Shown here piece by piece: positions 8,315-17,245 of a DNA stretch of 57,924 nt. The position numbers and the translations under genes were made by a program. The first letter of the stretch is position 1. Each line of letters begins with the position of its first letter. The stretch comes from Candidatus Rokuibacteriota bacterium (lineage in GTDB: Bacteria > Methylomirabilota > Methylomirabilia > Rokubacteriales > CSP1-6), in assembly GCA_003220435.1 (NCBI GenBank), contig QHSL01000079.1, positions 1 through 57,924 of the forward strand, given 5' to 3'. Under the pieces are notes generated by a model. That model was not told the DNA's origin, made no database searches, and saw only the letters and a list, made by a program, of their open reading frames with translations.

Positions 8315-8691
8315 CGAAGACCCAGCGGCTGCACCACGAACCTGACCCTCGCGTCCGGCGCGCGCTCGGCGTGGCGCTCGCCACCTCGGCGCTCCTCGTC
8401 GCCGGCGCCCTCACCGTCGTCGGCGTCCGCCTCGAGCAGGTTCATCTCGCGTACCGCCTCGATGCCCTCCGGGGCGATCGGGCGCGGACCGCCGAGACGA
8501 TCCGCCAGCTCGAAGTCGAGGTGGCCACGCTCCGGTCGCCCAGCCGGATCGAGGCGCGTGCCCGCCAGATCGGCCTGCTCACGCCCGGGCGGGACCAGGT
8601 CAGGCTTGCGCGTGAGTACGTGACCGCGGGCGTTGGTCTCGCGGCGGAGCGTAACCGCGCCGCCGCGCTGGCGGCGCCGGGCGCCCGGTGA
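8311..8691 (+). CDS. ftsL: Cell division protein FtsL-like
   Basis: A 126-residue bitopic membrane protein. It has a short polar N-terminus, one hydrophobic segment at about residues 21-42 (LGVALATSALLVAGALTVVG), then a coiled-coil stretch with the ETIRQLEVEVATLRSPSRIE pattern and ARQIGL, the usual FtsL ending motif. Sequence conservation in this family is weak, so the call rests on topology and position between rsmH and ftsI. The ATG overlaps the rsmH stop and its TGA overlaps the ftsI GTG, so three genes are coupled. It would join the FtsQLB divisome subcomplex. Confidence 0.86.
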   Translation: MTKTQRLHHEPDPRVRRALGVALATSALLVAGALTVVGVRLEQVHLAYRLDALRGDRARTAETIRQLEVEVATLRSPSRIEARARQIGLLTPGRDQVRLAREYVTAGVGLAAERNRAAALAAPGAR

Positions 8692-10661
8692 AGGACGCCG
8701 CCGTCAGGACGCGGGTCCTCCTGCTCGCGGCGGCCCTGGCTCTCGTGTTCGGCGGCCTCACCGGCCGCCTGGCCTGGCTGATGATCGTCAAGCAGGGCGA
8801 CCTGGCCCAGCTCGCGGAGCGCCAGTACTCGCGCACCGTGGTCCTTCGTGCCCAGCGCGGACCGATCGTCGACCGCCAGGGTGCGCCGCTGGCGACCTCC
8901 ACCGCGACCGAGTCGCTCTTCGTCCAGCCCCGAGGCGTCGGCGACCCGGTCCGCGTGGCCGCACGTGTCGCGCCGCTGGTCGGTGTGCCCGAGGCGGAAG
9001 TTCACGCGGCGTTGACGGGCTCGCGCTCCTTCGTCTGGCTGCGCCGGAAGCTACCGCCGTCGGTCGCCGACCGGATCAAGGCGCTGCGGGAGCCCGGGCT
9101 CGGCTTCCTCCCCGAGCCGCTCAGGTTGTATCCGAACCGCGAGCTGGCGGCGCACGTCCTGGGCTTCGAGGGCGCCGAGGGTGGGCTGGAGGGTATCGAG
9201 CGCGCCTGGAACACCGAGCTCGCCGGCGTGCCCGGCAAGGCGATCGTCGGCCGCGACGCCCTCGGCCGGGAGGTCGAGGTTCCGCACACGCTCCAGGCCC
9301 CGCAGCCGGGGCAGGGGATCATGCTGACGATCGACCGCACGGTCCAGTACGTCGCCGAGCGCGAGATCGACGCCGCCTACCGGCGAACGCACGCCAAGGC
9401 CGCGATGGTCGTCGTGCTCGACCCGCGCACGGGCGACGTCATGGCCATCGCGATCCGGCCGACGTTCAACCCGAACACGTTCCTCGACGTCTCGTCGCCC
9501 GACCTGTGGCGGAACCGCGCGGTGACCGACCCCTTTGAGCCGGGCTCGACGTTCAAGGCAATCCTCGCCGCCGCGGCGCTGGAGGAGGGGGTGATCCGCC
9601 CCGACGACCGCCTCTACGCCGAGAACGGCGCGATCACCCTGGCCGGGACGACGATCCGGGACTGGAAGAAGTACGGCTGGCTCACGTTCGCCGAGGTGCT
9701 GCAGAACTCGTCGAACGTCGGGTCGATCAAGGTGGGGCTCTTGCTCGGCCGAGAGCGGTACCACCGCTACATGAAGGCGTTTGGCTTCGGCGCGGTGACC
9801 GGCGTCGGGCTGGCCGGCGAGAGCCGCGGGCTCCTGCGCGACCCGCAGCGCTGGTCCGCCCTGTCGCTGCCGACGATGTCGATCGGCCAGGAGATCTCGG
9901 TGACCGCCCTCCAGCTCGCGGCCGCGTTCGGCGCGATCGCCAACGGCGGCACGCTGATGCAGCCCCGGCTCGTGCGGTCGACCTTCGACGCCGAGGGACG
10001 CGAGGTTCGCCGGTTCGAGCCCAGAGCGGTCCGTCAGGTGATCTCGCCCGAGACCGCGAAGACGCTCTCCGGCTTGCTCGTGAGAGTCGTGGACGGCGGT
10101 ACCGGACGCTTCGCGGCGATCCCCGGGTACCCGGTCGCGGGCAAGACGGGCACGGCGCAGAAGCTCGATCCGGCGACCCGGCGCTACTCGCACGCGCCCG
10201 GCGTCCTCTCGTTCGTCGGCTTCGCGCCCGCCGACGATCCGCGGTTCGTCATCTTCGCCATGCTCGACGAGCCCAAGACCGAGCGGTGGGGCAGCGAGGC
10301 GGCGGCGCCGATCTTCAGCTCGATCGGCCGGGAGATCCTCCGCTATCTCGAGATCCCGCCGCGCGACACGCCGCCCGTCCAGATCGTCACGGGCCCGACG
10401 ACCGAGGCCGGCGTCCCGGCACGCGTACGGCTCGTGAGCACGGCGGCGGAGCTCGTGGATGCCGACGGGACGCGCCGCATGCCCGACCTGACCGGCCAGA
10501 CGCTGCGCCAGGCGCTCGGCGCCCTCGAGCCACTCCACGTCGAGGTCCGCCTCGCCGGCCAGGGCCGCGTCGTGCGGCAAGCGCCCGCACCGGGCGAGCC
10601 GCTCGAGCCCGGAACCGTCGCGCGGCTCACGCTGGCGCACGCGTCGGGGCGCGAGCGATGA
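8688..10661 (+). CDS. ftsI: Peptidoglycan D,D-transpeptidase FtsI (PBP3) with C-terminal PASTA domain
   Basis: A 657-residue class B penicillin-binding protein that crosslinks septal peptidoglycan. There is one N-terminal membrane segment (residues 9-30), then the pedestal domain with RGPIVDRQGAPLA. The active site is complete: Ser287-Thr-Phe-Lys290, Ser341-Ser-Asn343 and Lys486-Thr-Gly. A single PASTA domain follows at about residues 598-652 (MPDLTGQTLRQALGALE). Such an extension is common in Gram-positive and some deep-branching FtsI/SpoVD proteins but absent from E. coli FtsI. The GTG overlaps the ftsL stop. Confidence 0.96.
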   Translation: MKDAAVRTRVLLLAAALALVFGGLTGRLAWLMIVKQGDLAQLAERQYSRTVVLRAQRGPIVDRQGAPLATSTATESLFVQPRGVGDPVRVAARVAPLVGVPEAEVHAALTGSRSFVWLRRKLPPSVADRIKALREPGLGFLPEPLRLYPNRELAAHVLGFEGAEGGLEGIERAWNTELAGVPGKAIVGRDALGREVEVPHTLQAPQPGQGIMLTIDRTVQYVAEREIDAAYRRTHAKAAMVVVLDPRTGDVMAIAIRPTFNPNTFLDVSSPDLWRNRAVTDPFEPGSTFKAILAAAALEEGVIRPDDRLYAENGAITLAGTTIRDWKKYGWLTFAEVLQNSSNVGSIKVGLLLGRERYHRYMKAFGFGAVTGVGLAGESRGLLRDPQRWSALSLPTMSIGQEISVTALQLAAAFGAIANGGTLMQPRLVRSTFDAEGREVRRFEPRAVRQVISPETAKTLSGLLVRVVDGGTGRFAAIPGYPVAGKTGTAQKLDPATRRYSHAPGVLSFVGFAPADDPRFVIFAMLDEPKTERWGSEAAAPIFSSIGREILRYLEIPPRDTPPVQIVTGPTTEAGVPARVRLVSTAAELVDADGTRRMPDLTGQTLRQALGALEPLHVEVRLAGQGRVVRQAPAPGEPLEPGTVARLTLAHASGRER

Positions 10662-10662
10662 G

Positions 10663-12159
10663 GTGGTCATGCGAGCGACGTCCGTGAACGACCTCCTCGC
10701 GGCGCTCCCGGAGAAGCGTGTGATCGGCACCCTGCCGGCCTCGGTCTCGTCCATCGCCGGCGACTCGCGCCGCGTCGAGCCGGGGGCCTGCTTCGTGGCG
10801 GTTCCCGGCTTCAAGCAGGACGGCCGTCGCTTCATCCCCGACGCGGTCCGGCGCGGCGCGGCGATCGTCGTCAGCGAGGGGGAGCCGATCGCCGACCTCG
10901 CCGTGGCGCAGGTGCTGGTGCCCTCGACGCGCGTGTCGCTCGCGCGGCTCGCGGGCGCCTACTACGGCCACCCGTCGCGCCAGCTGACGCTGGTCGGCAT
11001 CACGGGGACCAACGGCAAGACCACGACCTCGTACCTGATCGAGGCCCTGCTGCGCGCTCGTGGCTTGGCGACCGGGGTGATCGGCACGATCCAGTACGTG
11101 CTCGGCGACGAGACGCGGCCCGCCAATCAGACGACCCCGGAGGCGCTCGAGCTCCAGTCGATGCTGGCGCACATGCGCGATCGCGGCGTCGGCGGCGTCG
11201 CGATGGAGGTGTCGTCGCACGCGCTCGCGCTCGCGCGCGCCGACGGTCTGGCGTTCGACGTCGGGGTCTTCACGAACCTCACGCAGGACCATCTGGACTT
11301 TCACGGGACCCTCGAGTCCTACCGGCTCGCCAAGCGCCGACTCTTCGAGCTGCTGGCCGAGTCGCCGAAGCCGGTCCGGGCCGCCGTGGTCAACGGCGAC
11401 GATCCGTCGGCGGAGGCGATGGTGCGCGGGCTCGACCTGACGGTCTACACCTTCGGGCTCGGCGCCTTCGCCGCGGTCCGAGCGGTGGAGCACACGTCCT
11501 CGCTCGCGGGAATCCGGATGACGGTCGCGACCGACCGGGGACGCGTCGACCTCACGTCGCCGCTGATCGGCGAGCACAACGTGATGAACCTGTTAGGCGC
11601 CTTCGCCACCGGGCTGGCGATAGGCCTCGAGCCGCCGGCGATCGCGCGTGCGCTCGCGACGGTCGGCACGGTCGCGGGTCGGTTCGAGCAGGTGCGCGCC
11701 GGCCAGCCGTTCCTCGTCGTGGTCGACTACGCCCACACCCCGGACGCCCTCGAGCGCGTGCTGACCACGGCGCGCAAGCTCACGCGCGAGCGCCTCGGGG
11801 CCGTCTTCGGCTGCGGTGGCGACCGCGACCGCGGCAAGCGGCCGATCATGGGCGAGATCGCCGCTCGCCTGTGCGACCGGGTGTGGGTGACCTCGGACAA
11901 CCCGCGCTCGGAGCGCCCGGAGACGATCATCGACGAAATCGTCGCCGGCGTGCGCCGAACGGGGATGGCGCCCGACCGCTACGCCACCGAACCCGACCGG
12001 GCGGCCGCGATTCGGGCAGCCCTGCGCTGGGCCGAGGCTTTTGATACGGTGGTCATAGCGGGCAAGGGCCACGAGACGTACCAGATCATCGGGGCCGAAG
12101 TACTCCCGTTCGACGACCGAGAAGTCGCGCGAAGAGTCCTGTCGGAGTCCCGGACCTAG
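10663..12159 (+). CDS. murE: UDP-MurNAc-tripeptide synthetase MurE, meso-DAP type
   Basis: About 498 residues; adds the third residue to UDP-MurNAc-L-Ala-D-Glu in the cytoplasm. The ATP loop GTNGKTTT is at about residue 116, and TTPEALELQ and MEVSSHAL are present. The DNPR motif at residues 412-415 (TSDNPRSERP) marks enzymes that add meso-diaminopimelate rather than lysine. The GTG at 10663 is 1 nt after the ftsI stop; an ATG six bases further on is an equally possible start. It is the first of the Mur ligases in the cluster. Confidence 0.96.
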   Translation: MVMRATSVNDLLAALPEKRVIGTLPASVSSIAGDSRRVEPGACFVAVPGFKQDGRRFIPDAVRRGAAIVVSEGEPIADLAVAQVLVPSTRVSLARLAGAYYGHPSRQLTLVGITGTNGKTTTSYLIEALLRARGLATGVIGTIQYVLGDETRPANQTTPEALELQSMLAHMRDRGVGGVAMEVSSHALALARADGLAFDVGVFTNLTQDHLDFHGTLESYRLAKRRLFELLAESPKPVRAAVVNGDDPSAEAMVRGLDLTVYTFGLGAFAAVRAVEHTSSLAGIRMTVATDRGRVDLTSPLIGEHNVMNLLGAFATGLAIGLEPPAIARALATVGTVAGRFEQVRAGQPFLVVVDYAHTPDALERVLTTARKLTRERLGAVFGCGGDRDRGKRPIMGEIAARLCDRVWVTSDNPRSERPETIIDEIVAGVRRTGMAPDRYATEPDRAAAIRAALRWAEAFDTVVIAGKGHETYQIIGAEVLPFDDREVARRVLSESRT

Positions 12160-12167
12160 GAGCGCCA

Positions 12168-13562
12168 GTGCCATCGTTTACGGTTCAAGACATCGTCCGC
12201 GCCACCCAGGGCGCCCTGGTGGCGGGCGATCTCGGTGTGCCGGTCACCGGCGTGGCCATCGACTCCCGCTCGCTGGGGGTCGGCGAGGCGTTCTTCGCCA
12301 TCCGCGGCTACCGCCTCGACGGCCACGCGTTCCTGGCCGAGGCGGCCTCCCGCGGCGCGGCGTGCCTCGTGGTGCACGCGCTCCATGACGACGTGCCCGC
12401 CAACGTGCCGCTGGTGCTCGTCGAGGACACGACGAAAGCGCTCGGCGCCGTGGCGGCGTTCCACCGCGCGCGATTCGCCATCCCGGTCGTCGCCGTGACC
12501 GGCTCGAACGGCAAGACGACCACCAAGGAGCTGATCGCCGCGGTCCTCGGAACGCGCTGGCAGGTGCTGAAGCCGACGGCGAGCTTCAACAACCAGTGGG
12601 GGCTCCCGCTGACGCTCCTGCGGCTCGTCGCCGAGCACGAGGCGCTGGTGATCGAGATCGGCAGCCAGCATCCGGGCGAGATCGCCGCGCTCGCCGCCCT
12701 CGCCAAGCCGACCGTCGCGGTCGTCACGACCGTCGCCCACGCCCACACCGAGTTCCTCGGCTCGCTCGACGACGTCCGCACCGAGAAGGCGGCGCTCGTT
12801 CGCGCGGTCGGCGCCGACGGGCGGGTCGCGCTCAACGCCGACGACCCGCGGGTCGCCGGGATGGCGCGAGACTCCCGGGCGCCGGTGATCACCTACGGGC
12901 TCTCGCCGGCCGCGCAGGTGCGGGCGAGCGGCGACATCGTCGAGAACGGCCGCGCCCTGACGTTCACGCTCGAGAGCGGAGGGGTGCGCGCGCCGGTGAC
13001 GCTCGCGTTCGCCGGCCGCCACAACGTGACGAACGCCCTCGCCGCCGCGACGGCGGGCGTGGCCCTCGGCTGGCCGCTCGACGAGATCGCGCGCGGGCTC
13101 GCCGAGGCGCGGCCCGTCGCGGGGCGCTGCGTGTGGCGCGACGCGGGCGGCGTGCGGATCCTCGACGACACCTACAACGCCAACCCGGTGTCGGTCCGCG
13201 CGGCCCTCGAGACGGTCGCGGCGCGTCGCGGAGCCGACGGGGCGGGCGGCCGCCTCGTGGTGGTGCTGGGCGATATGCTGGAGCTCGGCGCGATCGCCGA
13301 CGAGGCGCATCAGGAGATGGGGCGGGCGGTGACGGCGGTCGGCGCCGACGAGTTCGTCGGCGTGGGACGCCACGCGCGGCTGTCCGTGGAGACCGCGCGC
13401 GCGGCGGGCCTTGGCCACGCGCACCACGCCACGACGTTCGAGGACACCGTGGCCCACCTGCTGAAGCGGCTGGCGCCCGGGGACGTCGTGCTCGTCAAGG
13501 GCTCGCGAGGCATGCGCATGGAGCGCGTCGTGGATGCCCTGGTGGCGCGTCTGGCCCGATGA
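12168..13562 (+). CDS. murF: UDP-MurNAc-tripeptide--D-alanyl-D-alanine ligase
   Basis: A 464-residue Mur ligase that adds the D-Ala-D-Ala dipeptide, finishing the cytoplasmic pentapeptide. It has an N-terminal domain typical of MurE/MurF, the ATP loop VTGSNGKTTTKE with Lys116, SFNNQWGLPLTLL, which is specific to MurF, and the DDTYNANPVSVRAAL motif near residue 330. GTG start, 8 nt after murE. The ligase ddl, which would supply its dipeptide, is not in this cluster. Confidence 0.96.
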   Translation: MPSFTVQDIVRATQGALVAGDLGVPVTGVAIDSRSLGVGEAFFAIRGYRLDGHAFLAEAASRGAACLVVHALHDDVPANVPLVLVEDTTKALGAVAAFHRARFAIPVVAVTGSNGKTTTKELIAAVLGTRWQVLKPTASFNNQWGLPLTLLRLVAEHEALVIEIGSQHPGEIAALAALAKPTVAVVTTVAHAHTEFLGSLDDVRTEKAALVRAVGADGRVALNADDPRVAGMARDSRAPVITYGLSPAAQVRASGDIVENGRALTFTLESGGVRAPVTLAFAGRHNVTNALAAATAGVALGWPLDEIARGLAEARPVAGRCVWRDAGGVRILDDTYNANPVSVRAALETVAARRGADGAGGRLVVVLGDMLELGAIADEAHQEMGRAVTAVGADEFVGVGRHARLSVETARAAGLGHAHHATTFEDTVAHLLKRLAPGDVVLVKGSRGMRMERVVDALVARLAR

Positions 13563-13571
13563 GGGACATCG

Positions 13572-14651
13572 ATGCTCTACTACCTCCTCGTCCCGCTCGC
13601 GAAGGACCACATCGTCTTCAACGTCTTTCGCTACCTCACGTTTCGCTCGTTCATGGCGCTGATCTCGGCGCTGATCATCTCGCTGCTGATCGCGCCGTGG
13701 TTGATTCGCCGTCTGCGCGTGATGCAGCACGGCGGGGAGACGATCCGCGAGGACACGCCGGAGCGGCATCGCACGAAGAAGGGCACGCCCACGATGGGCG
13801 GCATCGTCATCCTCACCGCGATCATCGTCACGACGTTGCTGTGGGCCAATCTGCTGAACCGATACGTGTGGGTCGCGATCCTCGCGACGGGCGGGTTCGG
13901 GCTGATCGGCGTCTGGGACGACCTGACCAAGGTGCGCACGCGCAAGGGGCTGCCGATGCGCGTGAAGCTCGGCGCGCAGCTCCTGGTGGCCGCGGCGGTG
14001 CTGCAGCTGATCTTCTGGCAGCCGCCCAGCACGTGGCTCCCGGTGCTGGCGATCCCGTTCTTCAAGGGATGGTTCGTGAATCTGGGCTGGCTGTGGATCC
14101 CGTTCGCGGTGCTCGTCATCGTCGGCGCCTCGAACGCCGTGAACCTGACGGACGGGCTCGACGGGCTGGCGATCGGTCCGATCGTCATGGCCGGCGCCGC
14201 CTTCGGCGTCATCGCGTACCTGACGGGCAACTTCCGGGCCGCCGACTATCTGAAGATCCTCAACGTGCGGGGCGCGGGCGAGCTGACGGTCTTCTGCGGG
14301 GCGCTGATCGGTGCCGCGATCGGGTTTCTGTGGTTCAACTGCCACCCGGCCGAGATCTTCATGGGCGACGCGGGCTCGCTGGCCCTCGGCGGCGCGATCG
14401 GGACGCTCGCGGTGCTGACGAAGGCCGAGCTGCTGCTGCCGCTGATCGGTGGCCTGTACGTCGTCGAGGCGCTATCGGTCATCATCCAGGTCGCGAGCTT
14501 CAAGCTGACGGGGCGCCGCGTCTTCCGCATGGCGCCGCTGCACCATCACTACGAGCTTTCGGGCTGGGCCGAGCCGAAGATCGTCGTGCGATTCTGGATC
14601 GTCTCGTTCGCGCTGGCGCTGCTGGCGATCACGACCCTCAAGCTCCGGTGA
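13572..14651 (+). CDS. mraY: Phospho-N-acetylmuramoyl-pentapeptide transferase
   Basis: A 359-residue polytopic membrane enzyme that transfers phospho-MurNAc-pentapeptide to undecaprenyl phosphate, making lipid I. Its length is normal for MraY (about 360). The catalytic and metal-binding motifs are present: NLTDGLDGL with Asp194 and Asp197, FMGDAGS with Asp266 and the PLHHHYE histidines near residues 324-326. The TKKGTPTMGG loop near residue 70 is also diagnostic. ATG start 9 nt after murF. Confidence 0.97.
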   Translation: MLYYLLVPLAKDHIVFNVFRYLTFRSFMALISALIISLLIAPWLIRRLRVMQHGGETIREDTPERHRTKKGTPTMGGIVILTAIIVTTLLWANLLNRYVWVAILATGGFGLIGVWDDLTKVRTRKGLPMRVKLGAQLLVAAAVLQLIFWQPPSTWLPVLAIPFFKGWFVNLGWLWIPFAVLVIVGASNAVNLTDGLDGLAIGPIVMAGAAFGVIAYLTGNFRAADYLKILNVRGAGELTVFCGALIGAAIGFLWFNCHPAEIFMGDAGSLALGGAIGTLAVLTKAELLLPLIGGLYVVEALSVIIQVASFKLTGRRVFRMAPLHHHYELSGWAEPKIVVRFWIVSFALALLAITTLKLR

Positions 14652-14658
14652 TGGGCGC

Positions 14659-16065
14659 ATGAGCCCGCTGGACGAGGTGGACACGGTGACTCGGGGACAC
14701 GCGTACCTTCGCTCGCTCGCCGGCCGACGCGTCGCGGTCGTCGGGCTGGCCCGGAGCGGTGTCGCGGCGGCTCGACTCCTGCGTGCCGCCGACGCGGATG
14801 TCGTCGGCATCGACACGAAGCCCATCGGCGCGCTCGGGCGCGAGGCGGCGGCGCTCGCCGAGATCGGCGTGCGCCTGCGCACCGGCGCCGAGGGGGGCGC
14901 CGCCGCGCTCGCCGGCGCCGAGCTGGTGGTGGTGAGCCCCGGCGTCCCGCTCGACGGAGACCAGCTCGCCTCCGCCCGCGCGCGGCCGGTGCCCCTCATC
15001 GGCGAGCTCGAGCTCGGCTGGCGGGCGACGGAGGCGGACACGATCGCGATCACCGGGACGAACGGCAAGACCACCACCACGACGCTGGTCGGCGCGGTGC
15101 TGGCCCAGCAGCCGCGTCCGGTCCTCGTCGCCGGCAACATCGGCACGCCGCTCGCGGCGCATGCGCTCTCGTTCCCGGCCGACGGCCTCGTCGTGTGCGA
15201 GGCGTCCAGCTTTCAGCTCGAAGCCACCGAGCTCTTTCAACCGCGGGTGGCGGTCGTGCTGAACCTCGCGCCCGACCACCTCGACCGCCACGGGAGCTTC
15301 GAAGCGTACGTCGACGCGAAGGCCCGGATCTTCGCGAACCAGACGCCGGCCGACTGCGCCGTGCTGAACGCCGACGACGAGGCGGTGCGCGCCCTGGCCG
15401 ACCGGACGGTGGCGCCGGTGGTGTGGTTCAGCCGGCGCTCCCAGCTGGCGCACGGCGTCTTCGTGCGCGACGGCTGGATCGCCGCCAAGCTCAACGGCCA
15501 CATCGAGGAGATCTGCCCGCTCTCGGAGATCTTTCTGCGCGGCCAGCACAACGTGGAGAACGTCCTCGCGGCCACCGCCTGCGCGCTGTGGACGGGCATG
15601 GCGCCGGCCGCGATCCGCTCGGCGGTCGCCCGCTTCCGCGGCGTCGCGCACCGGATCGAATGGGTGCGCGACCTCCGGGGCGTCCAGTACTTCAACGACT
15701 CGAAAGGCACCAACGTCGCGTCGACGCTCAAGGCCCTCGAGAGCTTCCCCGGCCGGATCGTGCTGATCGCGGGCGGCAAGGGCAAGGGCCAGGCGTGGGA
15801 GCCGCTCGCCGATGCGGCGCGCGGGCGGGTCGTCCACACCGTGCTGATCGGGGAGGACGCGAAGAAGATCGGCGCTGCGCTCGCCGCCGCGTCCATCCCG
15901 CTGACCTACTGCGACTCCATGCAGGCGGCCCTCGAGCGCGCGCGCTCGCTCGCGTCGCCCGGCGACGTCGTGCTGCTCTCACCCGCGTGCGCAAGCTTCG
16001 ACATGTTCGACAACTTCGAACACCGCGGTGACGTCTTCAAGAAGCTAGTAGAGCGCCTCGACTGA
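14659..16065 (+). CDS. murD: UDP-N-acetylmuramoyl-L-alanine--D-glutamate ligase
   Basis: A 468-residue ligase adding D-Glu to UDP-MurNAc-L-Ala. The N-terminal Rossmann fold carries VVGLARSGVAAARLL, the ATP loop is ITGTNGKTTTT with Lys137, and FNDSKGTNVAST near residue 341 and LLSPACASFDMFDNFEHRG near the end are MurD signatures. The start is probably this ATG 7 nt after mraY. The conserved fold begins about residue 23, so a somewhat later start cannot be ruled out. A GC-rich hairpin lies between it and ftsW. Confidence 0.96.
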   Translation: MSPLDEVDTVTRGHAYLRSLAGRRVAVVGLARSGVAAARLLRAADADVVGIDTKPIGALGREAAALAEIGVRLRTGAEGGAAALAGAELVVVSPGVPLDGDQLASARARPVPLIGELELGWRATEADTIAITGTNGKTTTTTLVGAVLAQQPRPVLVAGNIGTPLAAHALSFPADGLVVCEASSFQLEATELFQPRVAVVLNLAPDHLDRHGSFEAYVDAKARIFANQTPADCAVLNADDEAVRALADRTVAPVVWFSRRSQLAHGVFVRDGWIAAKLNGHIEEICPLSEIFLRGQHNVENVLAATACALWTGMAPAAIRSAVARFRGVAHRIEWVRDLRGVQYFNDSKGTNVASTLKALESFPGRIVLIAGGKGKGQAWEPLADAARGRVVHTVLIGEDAKKIGAALAAASIPLTYCDSMQAALERARSLASPGDVVLLSPACASFDMFDNFEHRGDVFKKLVERLD

Positions 16066-16105
16066 TGAGAGCGCGATACGCGTTGCCCGAAGCGGTGGGG
16101 GGGTC

Positions 16106-16135
16106 TGGGGGAGGAGCGGCGCTCGCTCCCCCCCA
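16106..16135. other. GC-rich hairpin between murD and ftsW
   Basis: A G-run arm followed by GGAGCG pairs across a short loop with CGCTCCCCCCC-type sequence, leaving one unpaired base. It fills the only notable gap (82 nt) inside an otherwise tightly packed operon. There is no T-run, so a simple intrinsic terminator is unlikely. It could attenuate, stabilise an mRNA end, or be a dispersed palindrome. Confidence 0.5.
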
Positions 16136-16147
16136 GTACGTGGAATA

Positions 16148-17245
16148 ATGCCCCGCAAGCTCGTGCCCGACATGTGGCTGTTCGGCGTCGCCGTCGTGCT
16201 GCTCTCGGCCGGCGTCGTGATGGTCTACTCCGCGAGCGCGATCGTGGCCGCCGACCGGTTCCACGACCCGTACTTCTTCGTCAAGAAGCAGATCTTCTGG
16301 GCGCTGCTCGGCGCCGCGTGCCTGTGGGCCGCGCTCCGGCTCGACTACCGCCGGCTCGAAGGGTTCGTGGTGCCGCTCCTGATTTTCGTGGGCGTGCTGC
16401 TCGTCCTCGTCTTGATCTCGCCGATCGGCCAGGCGATCAACGGCACGCGCCGCTGGATCCGACTCGGCCCCATCTCGTTCCAGCCGGCGGAGCTGGCCAA
16501 GCTCGCGCTCGCCCTCTATCTGGCGGCGTTCCTCGCGCGCACCGGCGAGGCGGTGAGCGAGTTCCGCCGGGGCCTGCTGCCGCCGCTGGCGGTGGCCGGT
16601 CTGCTGGCCGCGCTCGTCCTCGCCCAGCCGGACCTCGGCAACTGCCTCACGCTCATCACGCTCACCTTCACGCTGCTGTTCATCGCCGGCGGGCGCACGC
16701 GCCACCTCGGCCTCATCCTCGCCGCGGCGCTGCCGCCGCTCGCGCTGGCGGTCTGGGCGGCGCCCTACCGCCTGCGGCGCATCTTCGCGTTCATCGACCC
16801 GTGGTCGGATCCGCGGGGGAGCGGGTTCCAGATCATCCAGTCGTGGCTCGCGTTCGGCAACGGGGGACTGGTCGGCCAGGGCATCGGGGGCTCACGGCAG
16901 AAGCTCTTCTACCTGCCAGAGTCGCACACCGACTTCATTTTCGCGATCATCGGCGAGGAGCTGGGCTTCGTCGGCGCCGCCGCGATCGTCGCCCTCTTCG
17001 TCGTCCTCATCTGGCGCGGGCTGCGGATCGGGCTGCGGGCGCCCGACGCGTTCGGCGGTTATCTGGCCCTGGGGATCACCGTGCTGATCGCGACGCAGGC
17101 GCTCGTGAACCTGGGCGTCGTGACGGGCCTGTTGCCGACGAAGGGGCTCCCGCTGCCGTTCATCTCGTTCGGCGGCTCGGCGCTGCTCATCACGATGCTC
17201 TCGACGGGGCTGCTCCTGAACATCTCACAACACGCCCATGTTTAA
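16148..17245 (+). CDS. ftsW: Peptidoglycan glycosyltransferase FtsW
   Basis: A 365-residue SEDS-family polymerase of septal peptidoglycan, working with FtsI. It has about ten hydrophobic segments. Family motifs include [32 protein letters not shown] near residue 98, QAGS-like [17 protein letters not shown] and the catalytic-loop sequence [18 protein letters not shown] near residue 257. The end [13 protein letters not shown] is typical. ATG start with little ribosome-site signal. Its last 8 nt overlap murC, where murG is normally found. Confidence 0.96.
   Translation: MPRKLVPDMWLFGVAVVLLSAGVVMVYSASAIVAADRFHDPYFFVKKQIFWALLGAACLWAALRLDYRRLEGFVVPLLIFVGVLLVLVLISPIGQAINGTRRWIRLGPISFQPAELAKLALALYLAAFLARTGEAVSEFRRGLLPPLAVAGLLAALVLAQPDLGNCLTLITLTFTLLFIAGGRTRHLGLILAAALPPLALAVWAAPYRLRRIFAFIDPWSDPRGSGFQIIQSWLAFGNGGLVGQGIGGSRQKLFYLPESHTDFIFAIIGEELGFVGAAAIVALFVVLIWRGLRIGLRAPDAFGGYLALGITVLIATQALVNLGVVTGLLPTKGLPLPFISFGGSALLITMLSTGLLLNISQHAHV

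Noticed and set aside
10663-12174. Long minus-strand frames over murE, ftsI and murD (300-700 codons)
   Set aside because: Their Asp/Arg/Gly-rich composition is the typical antisense shadow in GC-rich genes, and each mirrors a known gene.
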